The notes below the pieces were generated by a model. The model did no database searches and was not told where the DNA came from. It worked only from the letters and a program-made list of their open reading frames with translations. A DNA stretch of 64,000 nucleotides from Akkermansiaceae bacterium (GTDB taxonomy: Bacteria > Verrucomicrobiota > Verrucomicrobiia > Verrucomicrobiales > Akkermansiaceae): the NCBI GenBank assembly GCA_903919975.1, contig CAIXKE010000066.1:1-64000 (forward strand). The letters are read 5' to 3'. How positions within the stretch are numbered: the stretch's first letter is position 1; each line of letters opens with the position of its first letter. The position numbers and the translations under genes were made by a program. This document shows, one piece after another, positions 9,787 to 19,066 of this stretch.

Positions 9787-12700
9787 ATGAAACTGTATGC
9801 TCTTTTACTCGCGTTACTCACCACTTTGGGCGCTCCCACCCTCTTCGCGGAAGGCCCGACGGAAATCACTTCCGGACAGATGTCGCTGAAATTCACTGCC
9901 GAAGGAAAACCCAAATCCTTCAAGGTTGGAGACAAAGAGCTTCTTGACGAGCGGAACCCCGGCGACGGCTTTGAAATTCAAGGCTTCGCTTATAGTTTTG
10001 GGAGTCCCTCGGCCCTACGCATCAAGGATTTGAGTTATGATGGCAATGCATTGGTAGCGAGTATTGGCGCCAATCTACGGGTCACCTTGGAGGTCAAAAA
10101 ATCCGACCGCTATATCGCCTTTATGATTAGTCGGGTCGAGGGGCTTCCACTTAAAAATCGGCTGGGGCTTCGGTTTAATATGAACGTCGCCGACACGGTG
10201 AAGTCATTGCCCCTGGATGCGGCCACCCAGACTTCGCCTAGGGGTTGCGATATCCGCTGGCCCTGGTTGTGGATGCGTTCCGACACCGTTCCTATGGGTA
10301 GCTTCGCCCTTTATGATTCCGCAACGGAACAAGACGCCGCTGCTTTATTTCTGCATATTTGTCAGACAGAAAACCTCGCCAAGTCTGCCGACCTCAAGGG
10401 TGAGTGGACTTGGGAGTCGGCCAGGCGTTTTTTTGCCGCCCGCCAGGCCCAGTGGGCGGACTCCAATCTGGCCGAATTAAAAGCGGCATCCAGCCCTTCA
10501 ACCGGACCGGCCGCTGAAATCATATCGAAAAAAATCCAATTGAAGTTTTCCCCCGCCGGCAAACCGGTCTCCTTCATAATCAACGGCAGCGAGTCAATTA
10601 ACGCCAAGGATCCGGGTGCCGGCTTCGAGCTCTGTGGTTACGATTATGCCGAAGGCAAGCGGTTAAGCTTCCCCCTCAACCACCTACATTATGATGGAAA
10701 AAAGCTGACGGCATCGAATGGCCGCAAGGCCAAGGTTGTCTTTGATCTCGCCGCCACCGATCGCTATCTCACGTTCAAAATAAAAAGTCTGGAGGGGATT
10801 TCGAAGGAGAGCCGTCTCTGGCTTCAATTCCGTATGAACACCTCGGCGAAAACCAAGGCTTTGGCCCTCGACTATATGTGCGGGGTAGCCAAGCAGGGCA
10901 ACTCAATCGCGATTAACTGGAACTGGCTTTGGGATGACTCGGCCGGTAATCCGCTGGGCGGCTTTGCCCTCTATGCACCGACTAGTGGGGCGGACGAGGA
11001 CGAGACCCTACTTCATCTTTGGGCGAACGCAGGTCTGCCTCACCCCAAAATCAAAGGAGCGTGGAACCTCGAAACCGCCAGAAAATGGCTGGCCGACTGG
11101 CAGTCCCAATTTGCCGATGTGAGCAAAATGGTGATTTCCGCCAAAACCAATGCCGAGCTCTATGCGCTGGCCGACTATGCAAGCACGATGGACATTAAGC
11201 GCCTCTATATGCACACCGATACCTGGCGGGGTGAATACTGGCCGAATAAATACAGCTTTCTCCATCTCAACCCAGCTACCTTCCCAAATGGCGAGGAAGA
11301 TTTCCAGAAGTTCGCCCGCTATGCCCGCTCCAAGGGACTGGGGCTGACGATCCACGATGTGAGCTGTTCCATCGGTAATCATGATCCCGATTATATCGCG
11401 GCAAAAATTGATCCCCGTCTCGCCAAATGGGTTCAAGGCACCTTGGCCCAGGCCGCTTCCGAGACCGACAAAACAATTTATTTCAAACCAAATCCGGGCG
11501 AGGAAATGGTGCTCACTGCCGACCGGAATGTGACCGGCCCTTCGCAGACCAGCCCCCAGAATAACATCAATACGATATGTATCGATAACGAATTAATCGA
11601 GGTCGGCCAGTTTACAGACACGGACAAGGAAATATGGATCCTCAAAAACTGCCGCCGGGGGCATCTGAAATCAACTCCCGAATCGCATGCGATCAAGGCC
11701 CCGCTCACCGGCCTGATTCGGCCCTATGGGCAGGTCTTTACCGCCAACAATGACACCACCTTGGTAGAAGAACTCGGTCGCCGCATGGCTGAATTCTACA
11801 ACCGTAATAACATCGTTCACTGCATTCAGGATAGCGCCGAATCACACACGGTGAATCATCCCTGGGGCTACGCCAAGTTTGCGCAAGCGGTCTATACGAA
11901 CTTAGATCATCCCACGACTAGTAATAATTCCGGCGGAACACCAATGCCGTGCCATTTTGAATATAAATTTAACAGTTCCAAAAAGGCCATGCGAACCAGT
12001 GCCGACTCCGATGACTCGATTCCGGACTCCCGCGATGAACCCGCATCACTGACGCTCACCGAAAGAAATGGACTGACCATTCCGCTGATGGTTGCACGCA
12101 ATGGACGACCTGCAACTTCGCCTTATGAGCTATTTTCGCTCGTCGGCAAGCCCGTTGCAGCCGGATTAAGAAGTATTGGGCTATATAAACCTGAGCCGAT
12201 GTTTGGGGTTACCTTGGAAACGCTCCAAAATCAGGGTCTGGCTGCCTACGCCACTGAGGTGGTCAGCACTTGGAAACAAGTGGGGCCGCTCCTGACTGAA
12301 GTGCAGCGCAAAGCGATTCTATCCAGCTCGGATCAGGTCATTTTTCGTGCCGCCAAAGAAAAGGGCCAGTTGAGCATTACCCCGCTGCGGATGCTCTCTC
12401 GGCCGGGGATCGATATCGATTGGAGGGAAGGTTCCGAATTTGGGCCGATCGTACCCCGCCAATATGTAAAAACCGGCGACAGCCTTGAAGTTGAAAATCC
12501 TTATCCCGAACAAGAGCCGGAATTTATTATTCGAGTGATGAACGCCTTCGACGTTTCTCCTAACGCCGCATTAAGGAATTTCGGACAAACCGTCTCCCGA
12601 AACAAGGACGGCCAAGCGATTGATAGCTATAATATTGGCGCCGGAATCGACGCAATCGAGGGTGGGAGAACCGCGGTGAAAACACCCATATCGCACACAA

Positions 12701-13443
12701 TTGATATCCAGCCTCTGGCCGAAAAAATCAAAAACAAAGGCGATCATACGTTCATTCAGGAAGGTAATGCGATCAGGATACAATTTAAAAACAAGCGGAA
12801 TGAAGCCGTTACCAACACCGAAAAGCTCCCCAATTGGACTTGCGCGTCGGACATGACCCAAGCCCGCGGTATTGGGCTCACGGTGAACGGCGACGGTAGC
12901 GGTGCGGTGCTGATCATTCAGCCCAACAGCCGAGGGCGGCGCGACTATATCGTTCCGCTGGATTTCAAGGGGGAACGCAACATAATCATTCCCTGTGGTG
13001 AAGCCGCCTGGGCCGATGTTCGCTGGGGTTGGAAAATGGAGACGAAAGGAAGTCAATATGGAGAACTTAAAAAGGTGTCCATGGCGATTGGAAAAGTCCC
13101 ACCTAAAACCCATGTGGATATTAAAATCAGCAATTTGAGGGTTCTCCCGGAAATTCCCACTGAAGTAACTAATCCGACTGTCAACATAAGCTCAGGGTCC
13201 ATGCAAATCACTGGGAAAGTTTCCAGTGATTCCTACCTCTGGTTTCAAGGCGGCGATACAGTCGGTGTTTATGATTTGAATTGGAAAAAAATATCGGATC
13301 TAGCTGTTAAAAAACAAAAATTCATTGCCCCAAAAGGACTCGTGAAACTTTCAATGGAATATAAGGATATTAAACCCGCACCCTGGCTGGAGTGGCAATT
13401 CTTTGTCAAAGACAACCCGATGATTCTTGAAGCAAAGAAATAA
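9787..13443 (+). CDS. large secreted protein, candidate uncharacterised glycoside hydrolase
   Basis: The 1218-residue protein has a clear signal peptide (MKLYALLLALLTTLG, cleavage near LFAEG). I do not recognise the family. Residues about 25-235 and 240-445 are tandem copies of one module: each begins with a KFxxxGKPxSF segment, has a D-R-Y motif (KSDRYIAF, ATDRYLTF), an RFNMN/QFRMN segment and ends in a W-x-x-x-A-R-(R/K) helix. The central part (about 450-800) has (beta/alpha)-like features with conserved-looking polar clusters, such as YMHTDTWRGEYW, LTIHDVSCSIGNHD and HCIQDSAESH (D682, E685). The C-terminal 300 residues look beta-rich. Context argues for a polysaccharide-acting enzyme. Its A+T content appears higher than that of the flanking GH genes, and the upstream spacer contains tatatataaa. 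Confidence 0.6.
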   Translation: MKLYALLLALLTTLGAPTLFAEGPTEITSGQMSLKFTAEGKPKSFKVGDKELLDERNPGDGFEIQGFAYSFGSPSALRIKDLSYDGNALVASIGANLRVTLEVKKSDRYIAFMISRVEGLPLKNRLGLRFNMNVADTVKSLPLDAATQTSPRGCDIRWPWLWMRSDTVPMGSFALYDSATEQDAAALFLHICQTENLAKSADLKGEWTWESARRFFAARQAQWADSNLAELKAASSPSTGPAAEIISKKIQLKFSPAGKPVSFIINGSESINAKDPGAGFELCGYDYAEGKRLSFPLNHLHYDGKKLTASNGRKAKVVFDLAATDRYLTFKIKSLEGISKESRLWLQFRMNTSAKTKALALDYMCGVAKQGNSIAINWNWLWDDSAGNPLGGFALYAPTSGADEDETLLHLWANAGLPHPKIKGAWNLETARKWLADWQSQFADVSKMVISAKTNAELYALADYASTMDIKRLYMHTDTWRGEYWPNKYSFLHLNPATFPNGEEDFQKFARYARSKGLGLTIHDVSCSIGNHDPDYIAAKIDPRLAKWVQGTLAQAASETDKTIYFKPNPGEEMVLTADRNVTGPSQTSPQNNINTICIDNELIEVGQFTDTDKEIWILKNCRRGHLKSTPESHAIKAPLTGLIRPYGQVFTANNDTTLVEELGRRMAEFYNRNNIVHCIQDSAESHTVNHPWGYAKFAQAVYTNLDHPTTSNNSGGTPMPCHFEYKFNSSKKAMRTSADSDDSIPDSRDEPASLTLTERNGLTIPLMVARNGRPATSPYELFSLVGKPVAAGLRSIGLYKPEPMFGVTLETLQNQGLAAYATEVVSTWKQVGPLLTEVQRKAILSSSDQVIFRAAKEKGQLSITPLRMLSRPGIDIDWREGSEFGPIVPRQYVKTGDSLEVENPYPEQEPEFIIRVMNAFDVSPNAALRNFGQTVSRNKDGQAIDSYNIGAGIDAIEGGRTAVKTPISHTIDIQPLAEKIKNKGDHTFIQEGNAIRIQFKNKRNEAVTNTEKLPNWTCASDMTQARGIGLTVNGDGSGAVLIIQPNSRGRRDYIVPLDFKGERNIIIPCGEAAWADVRWGWKMETKGSQYGELKKVSMAIGKVPPKTHVDIKISNLRVLPEIPTEVTNPTVNISSGSMQITGKVSSDSYLWFQGGDTVGVYDLNWKKISDLAVKKQKFIAPKGLVKLSMEYKDIKPAPWLEWQFFVKDNPMILEAKK

Positions 13444-13522
13444 AAAACAAATCAAAACCGATAGAACTGCCTGTGGAGATTCCAACCATCAACATCCCTG
13501 AAAAGCCTATATATAAAAACCC

Positions 13523-14398
13523 ATGATCACCCGTCCCCGAATCACTTTGTTAATGACGCTGTTTCTAACGGCATTCCTTCAGGCGAAGGAATCCGCACCC
13601 GCATCCCCACCCTCGCTAGGCGCGATTGTCCTGCCCCTATGGCCCGAGGCAAAAATGCCGGGAGTCGGCGCAAAAGAACCGGAAAAGGTGCTCCCAGCCA
13701 GAGGCGATGGCACGACCCGGATTACCAATATCTCCGAACCGACCCTCACGCTCTATAAAGCCCCTGGAACGCCAAAACCCACCGGCGCGGTCATTTTCTG
13801 CCCAGGCGGCGGCTATGGCATCTTGGCCATGGATCCTGAAATGCCCACATGGCTTAATTCACTGGGCATCACCGTGGTCGTCCTCAATTACCGCGTGCCC
13901 GGTAACATGGGCGGGGCGTTTCAGGATATTCAGCGCGCCATGCGACTGATCAGGAACTACGCAACCGAATGGAATATCTCCCCGCAGCGCATCGGGGTGA
14001 TGGGCATTTCGGCAGGCGGCCACCTCTGTGCCCGCTTGAGCACCAACTGGAATAAATCCACTTACTTAAAGCTGGATCAGGTGGATGAAGCCACCCTCCG
14101 ACCGGACTTCACCATCCTGCTTGTCCCCGCCTACCTCTCCCAAGTCGCGGGAAAAGTCTCCAAGGATATTCCGGTCAACGCCCAGACGCCGCCTACCTTT
14201 ACGCTGCATGCAGAAGACGATAAGACCTTCGTGCGTGGCACCAAATTGTACCACACCGCCTTGGACGCCGCCCAAGTGAAGAACGAGTTTTTCAACCCCG
14301 ACGTCGGCGGCCATAGCTGCCCGCCCAATTCCAAAGAGGAAATCGGTCAATGGACGAAAAAGTGCCAGCAATGGCTGATCAAGTTTGGTATCATATGA
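13523..14398 (+). CDS. secreted alpha/beta-hydrolase, BD-FAE-like carbohydrate esterase (second copy)
   Basis: The 291-residue paralogue of the gene at 8381 has a signal peptide ending near LQAKE, then VLPLWPEAKMPG. The oxyanion segment is CPGGGYG, the nucleophile elbow GISAGGH (S163), the acid region HAEDDKTF and the catalytic His lies in VGGHSCPP. It probably deacetylates a polysaccharide or oligosaccharide outside the cytoplasm. The spacer before it contains ctatatataaaa shortly ahead of the ATG, similar to the AT-rich spacer ahead of the 1218-residue gene. The two esterase copies bracket the SGNH remnant and the unassigned large protein. Confidence 0.85.
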   Translation: MITRPRITLLMTLFLTAFLQAKESAPASPPSLGAIVLPLWPEAKMPGVGAKEPEKVLPARGDGTTRITNISEPTLTLYKAPGTPKPTGAVIFCPGGGYGILAMDPEMPTWLNSLGITVVVLNYRVPGNMGGAFQDIQRAMRLIRNYATEWNISPQRIGVMGISAGGHLCARLSTNWNKSTYLKLDQVDEATLRPDFTILLVPAYLSQVAGKVSKDIPVNAQTPPTFTLHAEDDKTFVRGTKLYHTALDAAQVKNEFFNPDVGGHSCPPNSKEEIGQWTKKCQQWLIKFGII

Positions 14399-14586
14399 AA
14401 TGATGATAGGCAGATCCGGAGAAATGCGTCAGATTGTGTTCGGTATTGGTTCAACTCACTTTTTATACGCCAATCCGCCGGCCCGCAGCTTTTCCTAATA
14501 AGTCATCACCTCGCAATCCGACACCCCGCTCTTGAAGACGATTTGTAGCTTTTTTGACAATTTGAAACGATCCTGATCTTGAATCC

Positions 14587-17500
14587 ATGTCGCTGAAAGC
14601 ACATCCATTTCCACACCCTAAGGGCTTTGCCTTGGTCGTCACGCTCTCGCTTATGATCTTGCTGTCGGTCATCGCCGTGGGCTTGTTGTCGCTTTCGAGC
14701 ATCTCGCTGCGCGCCTCCACCCAAGGTCAGGCCATGGCAGTGGCGCAAGCAAACGCCAAACTCGCCATGATGCTGGCTTTGGGCGAACTACAAAAGAACG
14801 CTGGCCCCGACCAGCGCATCACCGCACGGGGAGATATTCTCGCCACCAACACCACCAACCCCCATTGGACCGGCGTTTGGAAAACCGGTACGAACCCGCT
14901 GGATGTCGGGGCACAACCCCAACGGACCACCAGTCTCGGTGCCAGCAACCCCACCGACACACAGAAAAGCACCAATGCCGTCTGGCTGGTCTCTGGCACC
15001 GCGCCCGACCCGCTGACCTTCAGCGGCACCACGACGGGTACCAATCCCACCGCTGTTGCCCTGGCGAAGAAGCTCGGTGCTGATTCGACAACCGTGATGG
15101 CGCCACTCGTGCCTATGCAATCCTCCAACGCCGGTCGCGGAGCCTATGCATACTGGGTTTCTGACGAGGGAGTGAAAGCCAAGGTGAATATCAAAGACCC
15201 TACGCTCAATGGCGACAGCAATGCGGTCGATCCCATCACCTCACTCGCCAAAAACCAACTCCACTTCGCAGCGCCGCAGGCAATGGCGGCACACAAGATC
15301 CTCCCCGACACCCTGGCCACAGACTTTAGGCAAGCCGCCAAAGTGGAGCAAGTTCTCACCCCCCAATCTCTGCCGCTGCTGCCGGCAGCCGCGCCCAGCG
15401 GCTATGTGAGCAACCGTTACCTCGCCGATGTCACCACCTACAGTTACGGAGTGCTGGCCGATGTGCGCAACGGCGGCCTGCGCAAGGACCTCACCGCCGC
15501 CTTTGAGGATACCGGGGCCACCGCCGCAACAAATTACGCCAAGCTCAATCCCAATAGCACCGCGAATGTTTATACAACCAGTGTGGATGGAATTCCCGCC
15601 ATCACGCCGACGAATCCGATGTTTACCGGGCTGCGCTGGTTAAATCTTTATTATTATTATAACCTCTATAAGGCCACCCTGCCGACCGTCAGCAATATGG
15701 GCGGGCTGACCACCCCAGCCCTTGCGGTCCGCCCAACCGGTATCGGCGACCCCAATCCCGCCACCAACCCGCGCCCCTACGCCGCCTCGATGCACGCCTT
15801 GGGGTGGAAGGAATCTAATTCTCCCGTCTTTGCGGCGCTCACCCCCGTTTGCCTGGGGCTGCGCTGGGATGTCGCCTTATCCACGCGAAATAGCGGAGTC
15901 GGCTATGTGCCGCGTTTGCATTACTACCCGCAGGTTGTTCTTTATAATCCCTTCACCATCGCCATTAAAAGCAGTAGTTTTTGCCTTAAGCGGTCGTTGC
16001 TGGCTTTGTTTGACAAATCAACATATTCAAGTCGGGATTTCGTTGAGCTGCAAATCGGGAGTGTGACCTATTCGGCCGCCATGAACCAAGCGAGCACGGG
16101 GTGGATTATGCTCCAAACCAAGATCAGTGAATCCAGCGATTTCGCCCCGGGGGAAATTCGCGTCTATGGACTGTCGCCGGAAACCACGAAAGACACGACA
16201 CCAGCAGTACCTGGACTATATAGGAACTTTAGTAACAGTATCTCGACCGCCAGCGGGTCCTTTAATGCAACGGGTGGTGGGCTGGTCTGCAAAGATTATA
16301 ACCCGGAATCGGGTAATGTCACCGATATGTTAAGGGTGATCAATTATGCCCCATACTCTCTCTCGTCGGGGACGGGGGGGGATTATGTCGAAATCCCGCC
16401 TCAACCCGACGGGCCAGTGACCGTCTCGCTGTCCAAATACGTCATGGGTGGGGTTTATAATGGGAGGTCGTATATTAAGTGCGGCCTCATTTGGCCAAAT
16501 GCGAGCAGTGGTGATCAGCGTCTTATGGAGGTGGGACAACCTGGCTCTTATGACACCGGCTCGGCAACCCTAGCGGGAGGCAAGCCATTCCCCGCCGTGA
16601 CGCCCTACACCACTACGCTGTCCAATTTGGATATCGCCAACGGCCACCCCATATTGCTCTGGAGTATTTATTTCCGCACCAAGGGCCTGAAAGGGGAGTC
16701 CTCAGGCTATACCAATTGTAAGGCGCATCTTCCGATCTTCATGGGCAACACTGAGGCGTTTAATGCCCAGAACGACAAGTTCTTCGCGCAATGCTGGGCC
16801 GAGTTGTATGTGCGCGATAGCAGCACCCAGTGGCAGCGCTACGATTTCACGAATCTTTTTGATATGAATCTCGGTGAGTCTCCCGCTAACCCTGAAATCA
16901 AAACCACGAGCTGGGGAAATCGGAGCACCGGGGTGGACGTGCCCGCGAACGTCGTTGGTTCGCCGGCGTCCTCGGTCGTACTTGCCGATGTGCCGATCCA
17001 ACCCTTGGTTTCGCTCGGCCAGTTTATGCACATGCGGCCATTTTATGCACAGTCGGTCGTTAATATCGGTTATGCGAACATGGGGTTTGGAACGATGTTC
17101 ACCGGCGGCTCCTACGCTAACCCCAGTGTGAAGCTGGATACGACGGTCTATGATTCCGGCTCCGCGAACGGTTACCAGGTCTCCAAGAGTTACCTTTTTT
17201 GCGACCACAGCTTTCTAGCCAACCAGGCGCTGTTCGATACTTATTATTTCTCCACGGTGCCCCCGGCCAGCTTGCCCACGGCCAATTCAAGCTCTCCCAA
17301 TGCACCCGATCCTATTTTACCGGTGCGCGCCTCGGTTTATCCCGAGAATTGGGTGGCTTTTAACGCCGCCAATCCGGCGGAAGGCGCATTGAAGGACTCA
17401 AGCATACCGTTCCTGAACTCGCGCATGGTTCCCTATCATGGAAACGGAACCGCCCCGACGATGGCCGACTTGCGCGATATGGATAAAGCGGCCGCCAACC

Positions 17501-18324
17501 TGCTGCTCAACGGGGCCTTTAACATCAACTCCACCTCGATCGACGCGTGGCGCACCTTGCTCTCCAGTTTGTCGGGCAATGACCTCAGTCTGTGGAACGC
17601 GAGCACCCAGTCGGAGGTCACCTTCAAGAGCAGCGACTTACAGAATCCAATCCCACGATTCTGGACGGCGACCGGCAATGCCAATCTAAACTCTGCCTGG
17701 TGCGGCGTGCGGGCGCTCTCCGACGCCGAAATCACCGAATTAGCCACCAAAATTGTAGCTCAGGTGAAACTACGCGGACCGTTCCTCTCCATGGCCGATT
17801 TCTTAAATCGTCGACTCGGTGACACCGCCAGCGCCTTGACGCTAACCGGGGCCCTGCAAGCGGCCATCCATAACACCTCCCCCGACATCAATGCCGTGGT
17901 CAAGGCGGCCGGGGAACAAGTGAGTGTGCCCAATGTTGCGCTGCCCTATTCGGCCACACCGATTGCCGCGAATATGCAATACGCCAACCTCACCCCCTGG
18001 AACACCGCCACGGGCATCCCGGGTTATTTGATGCAACAAGACCTGGTGCAGGCGTTTTCCCCGGTGATGGCCGCGCGCTCCGATACCTTTGTCATCCGCA
18101 CCTGCGGCCAGGCGCTCAACCCGACCACCCTCAAGGTCGAGGCCACGGCCTACGTCGAGGCGGTGGTCCAGCGGGTCCCCGACTACATAGAAGCCGATAA
18201 CGCGACTAGCGCGTTGGGTGCGGCGACGCCTCTCGCCAGTCTTACGAGTAGTTCGATTAATCAAAAATTCGGCCGCCGCTTCAAGATCATCTCCTTTCGC
18301 TGGCTTGCCCCCCAGGAAATCTAA
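14587..18324 (+). CDS. Verru_Chthon cassette protein A-like, pilin-type N-terminus
   Basis: The 1245-residue protein opens with a type IV prepilin-like segment: a short basic leader, KGFALVV with a Gly-Phe processing site, then about 20 hydrophobic residues (LSLMILLSVIAVGLLSL). This matches the Verru_Chthon cassette protein A family, known from Verrucomicrobiota and of unknown function, whose members are of about this size. The remainder is a long extracellular-type region rich in Ser, Thr, Asn and Tyr without enzyme motifs that I recognise. It is usually thought to be exported and assembled by type II/IV-pilus machinery; no such machinery or B-D cassette partners are seen here. The following small gene (10 bp gap) may be its partner. 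Confidence 0.75.
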   Translation: MSLKAHPFPHPKGFALVVTLSLMILLSVIAVGLLSLSSISLRASTQGQAMAVAQANAKLAMMLALGELQKNAGPDQRITARGDILATNTTNPHWTGVWKTGTNPLDVGAQPQRTTSLGASNPTDTQKSTNAVWLVSGTAPDPLTFSGTTTGTNPTAVALAKKLGADSTTVMAPLVPMQSSNAGRGAYAYWVSDEGVKAKVNIKDPTLNGDSNAVDPITSLAKNQLHFAAPQAMAAHKILPDTLATDFRQAAKVEQVLTPQSLPLLPAAAPSGYVSNRYLADVTTYSYGVLADVRNGGLRKDLTAAFEDTGATAATNYAKLNPNSTANVYTTSVDGIPAITPTNPMFTGLRWLNLYYYYNLYKATLPTVSNMGGLTTPALAVRPTGIGDPNPATNPRPYAASMHALGWKESNSPVFAALTPVCLGLRWDVALSTRNSGVGYVPRLHYYPQVVLYNPFTIAIKSSSFCLKRSLLALFDKSTYSSRDFVELQIGSVTYSAAMNQASTGWIMLQTKISESSDFAPGEIRVYGLSPETTKDTTPAVPGLYRNFSNSISTASGSFNATGGGLVCKDYNPESGNVTDMLRVINYAPYSLSSGTGGDYVEIPPQPDGPVTVSLSKYVMGGVYNGRSYIKCGLIWPNASSGDQRLMEVGQPGSYDTGSATLAGGKPFPAVTPYTTTLSNLDIANGHPILLWSIYFRTKGLKGESSGYTNCKAHLPIFMGNTEAFNAQNDKFFAQCWAELYVRDSSTQWQRYDFTNLFDMNLGESPANPEIKTTSWGNRSTGVDVPANVVGSPASSVVLADVPIQPLVSLGQFMHMRPFYAQSVVNIGYANMGFGTMFTGGSYANPSVKLDTTVYDSGSANGYQVSKSYLFCDHSFLANQALFDTYYFSTVPPASLPTANSSSPNAPDPILPVRASVYPENWVAFNAANPAEGALKDSSIPFLNSRMVPYHGNGTAPTMADLRDMDKAAANLLLNGAFNINSTSIDAWRTLLSSLSGNDLSLWNASTQSEVTFKSSDLQNPIPRFWTATGNANLNSAWCGVRALSDAEITELATKIVAQVKLRGPFLSMADFLNRRLGDTASALTLTGALQAAIHNTSPDINAVVKAAGEQVSVPNVALPYSATPIAANMQYANLTPWNTATGIPGYLMQQDLVQAFSPVMAARSDTFVIRTCGQALNPTTLKVEATAYVEAVVQRVPDYIEADNATSALGAATPLASLTSSSINQKFGRRFKIISFRWLAPQEI

Positions 18325-18333
18325 TTCACCCGC

Positions 18334-19032
18334 ATGAACTCTATCCGACTCATTTGCCTGTGCGTTTTCCTTGGTGGGATGTCCGGCGCGTTGCACGCGG
18401 CCGAGGCGTCCGGGCAACTGTCCTTTAGGACCCTGGGCGTGGATGACGTGGCTGACGATATCTACTACACCTCTGGGGGAAAAGACACGCTGGTGACGGT
18501 TAACCCGCAGTGCCGCTCGCCTTACTACCCATATACGGGCACCCTCACCAAACTGGTTTTTTTCCGATGGATCGCCGGGCCCGACGGGGAAAAAATCAAG
18601 CAGCCGGTGGCGACGGCGAACGTGTCCGCTTTGGGCAAACGGCCGATCCTGATCTTCATCGCGGACCCCCAGAACCCCGATGCCTATCGGGTGCTGGGGT
18701 TCGCAGATTCGGTCAAGGACATACCGCCGGGCGGCTATCGGTTTTTAAATTTAACCAAGCAGCAAGTCGGGGTGGTATTAGAGAAGGAAAAGCTGCTGAT
18801 TCCCCCCGCCGGCGAGGGCATACTGGTGAGCAAACCCAGCGCCGGTGAGACCTCCTGCCAGGTGGTGGTTTACGGCATCATCGACCAGGTGCCAAGGGCT
18901 GTTTACAGCAGTATCTGGACCTGGAATGAGAAACGGCGGAGCATGGTCATTGTCGTGCCGGCCCCCTCGCGCTCGTCTGGCGTTGCCGTGCGCTGCCTGC
19001 CCGAAAATGTCAGCAATATCCCGGCCCAGTGA
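18334..19032 (+). CDS. secreted protein of unknown function next to Verru_Chthon A
   Basis: The 232-residue protein begins with a signal peptide (IRLICLCVFLGGMSGALHAAE). No family is recognised. It contains an all-beta-looking pattern with FRTLGVDDVADDIYY, a GKRPILIFIAD strand and a conserved-looking IPPAGEGILV turn. It starts 10 bp after the Verru_Chthon A stop codon, so co-expression is likely. A structural partner of that protein is plausible but inferred only from position. It is followed, after 34 bp, by the second large esterase. Confidence 0.6.
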   Translation: MNSIRLICLCVFLGGMSGALHAAEASGQLSFRTLGVDDVADDIYYTSGGKDTLVTVNPQCRSPYYPYTGTLTKLVFFRWIAGPDGEKIKQPVATANVSALGKRPILIFIADPQNPDAYRVLGFADSVKDIPPGGYRFLNLTKQQVGVVLEKEKLLIPPAGEGILVSKPSAGETSCQVVVYGIIDQVPRAVYSSIWTWNEKRRSMVIVVPAPSRSSGVAVRCLPENVSNIPAQ

Positions 19033-19066
19033 CCAACTCGCTACGAAAAATCCTCTAAATCAACAC

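Noticed and set aside
18845-19066. Upstream start for the second large esterase
   Set aside because: The stretch overlaps the preceding secreted-protein gene in another frame and lacks signal-peptide character; the ATG at 19067 opens a good signal peptide.
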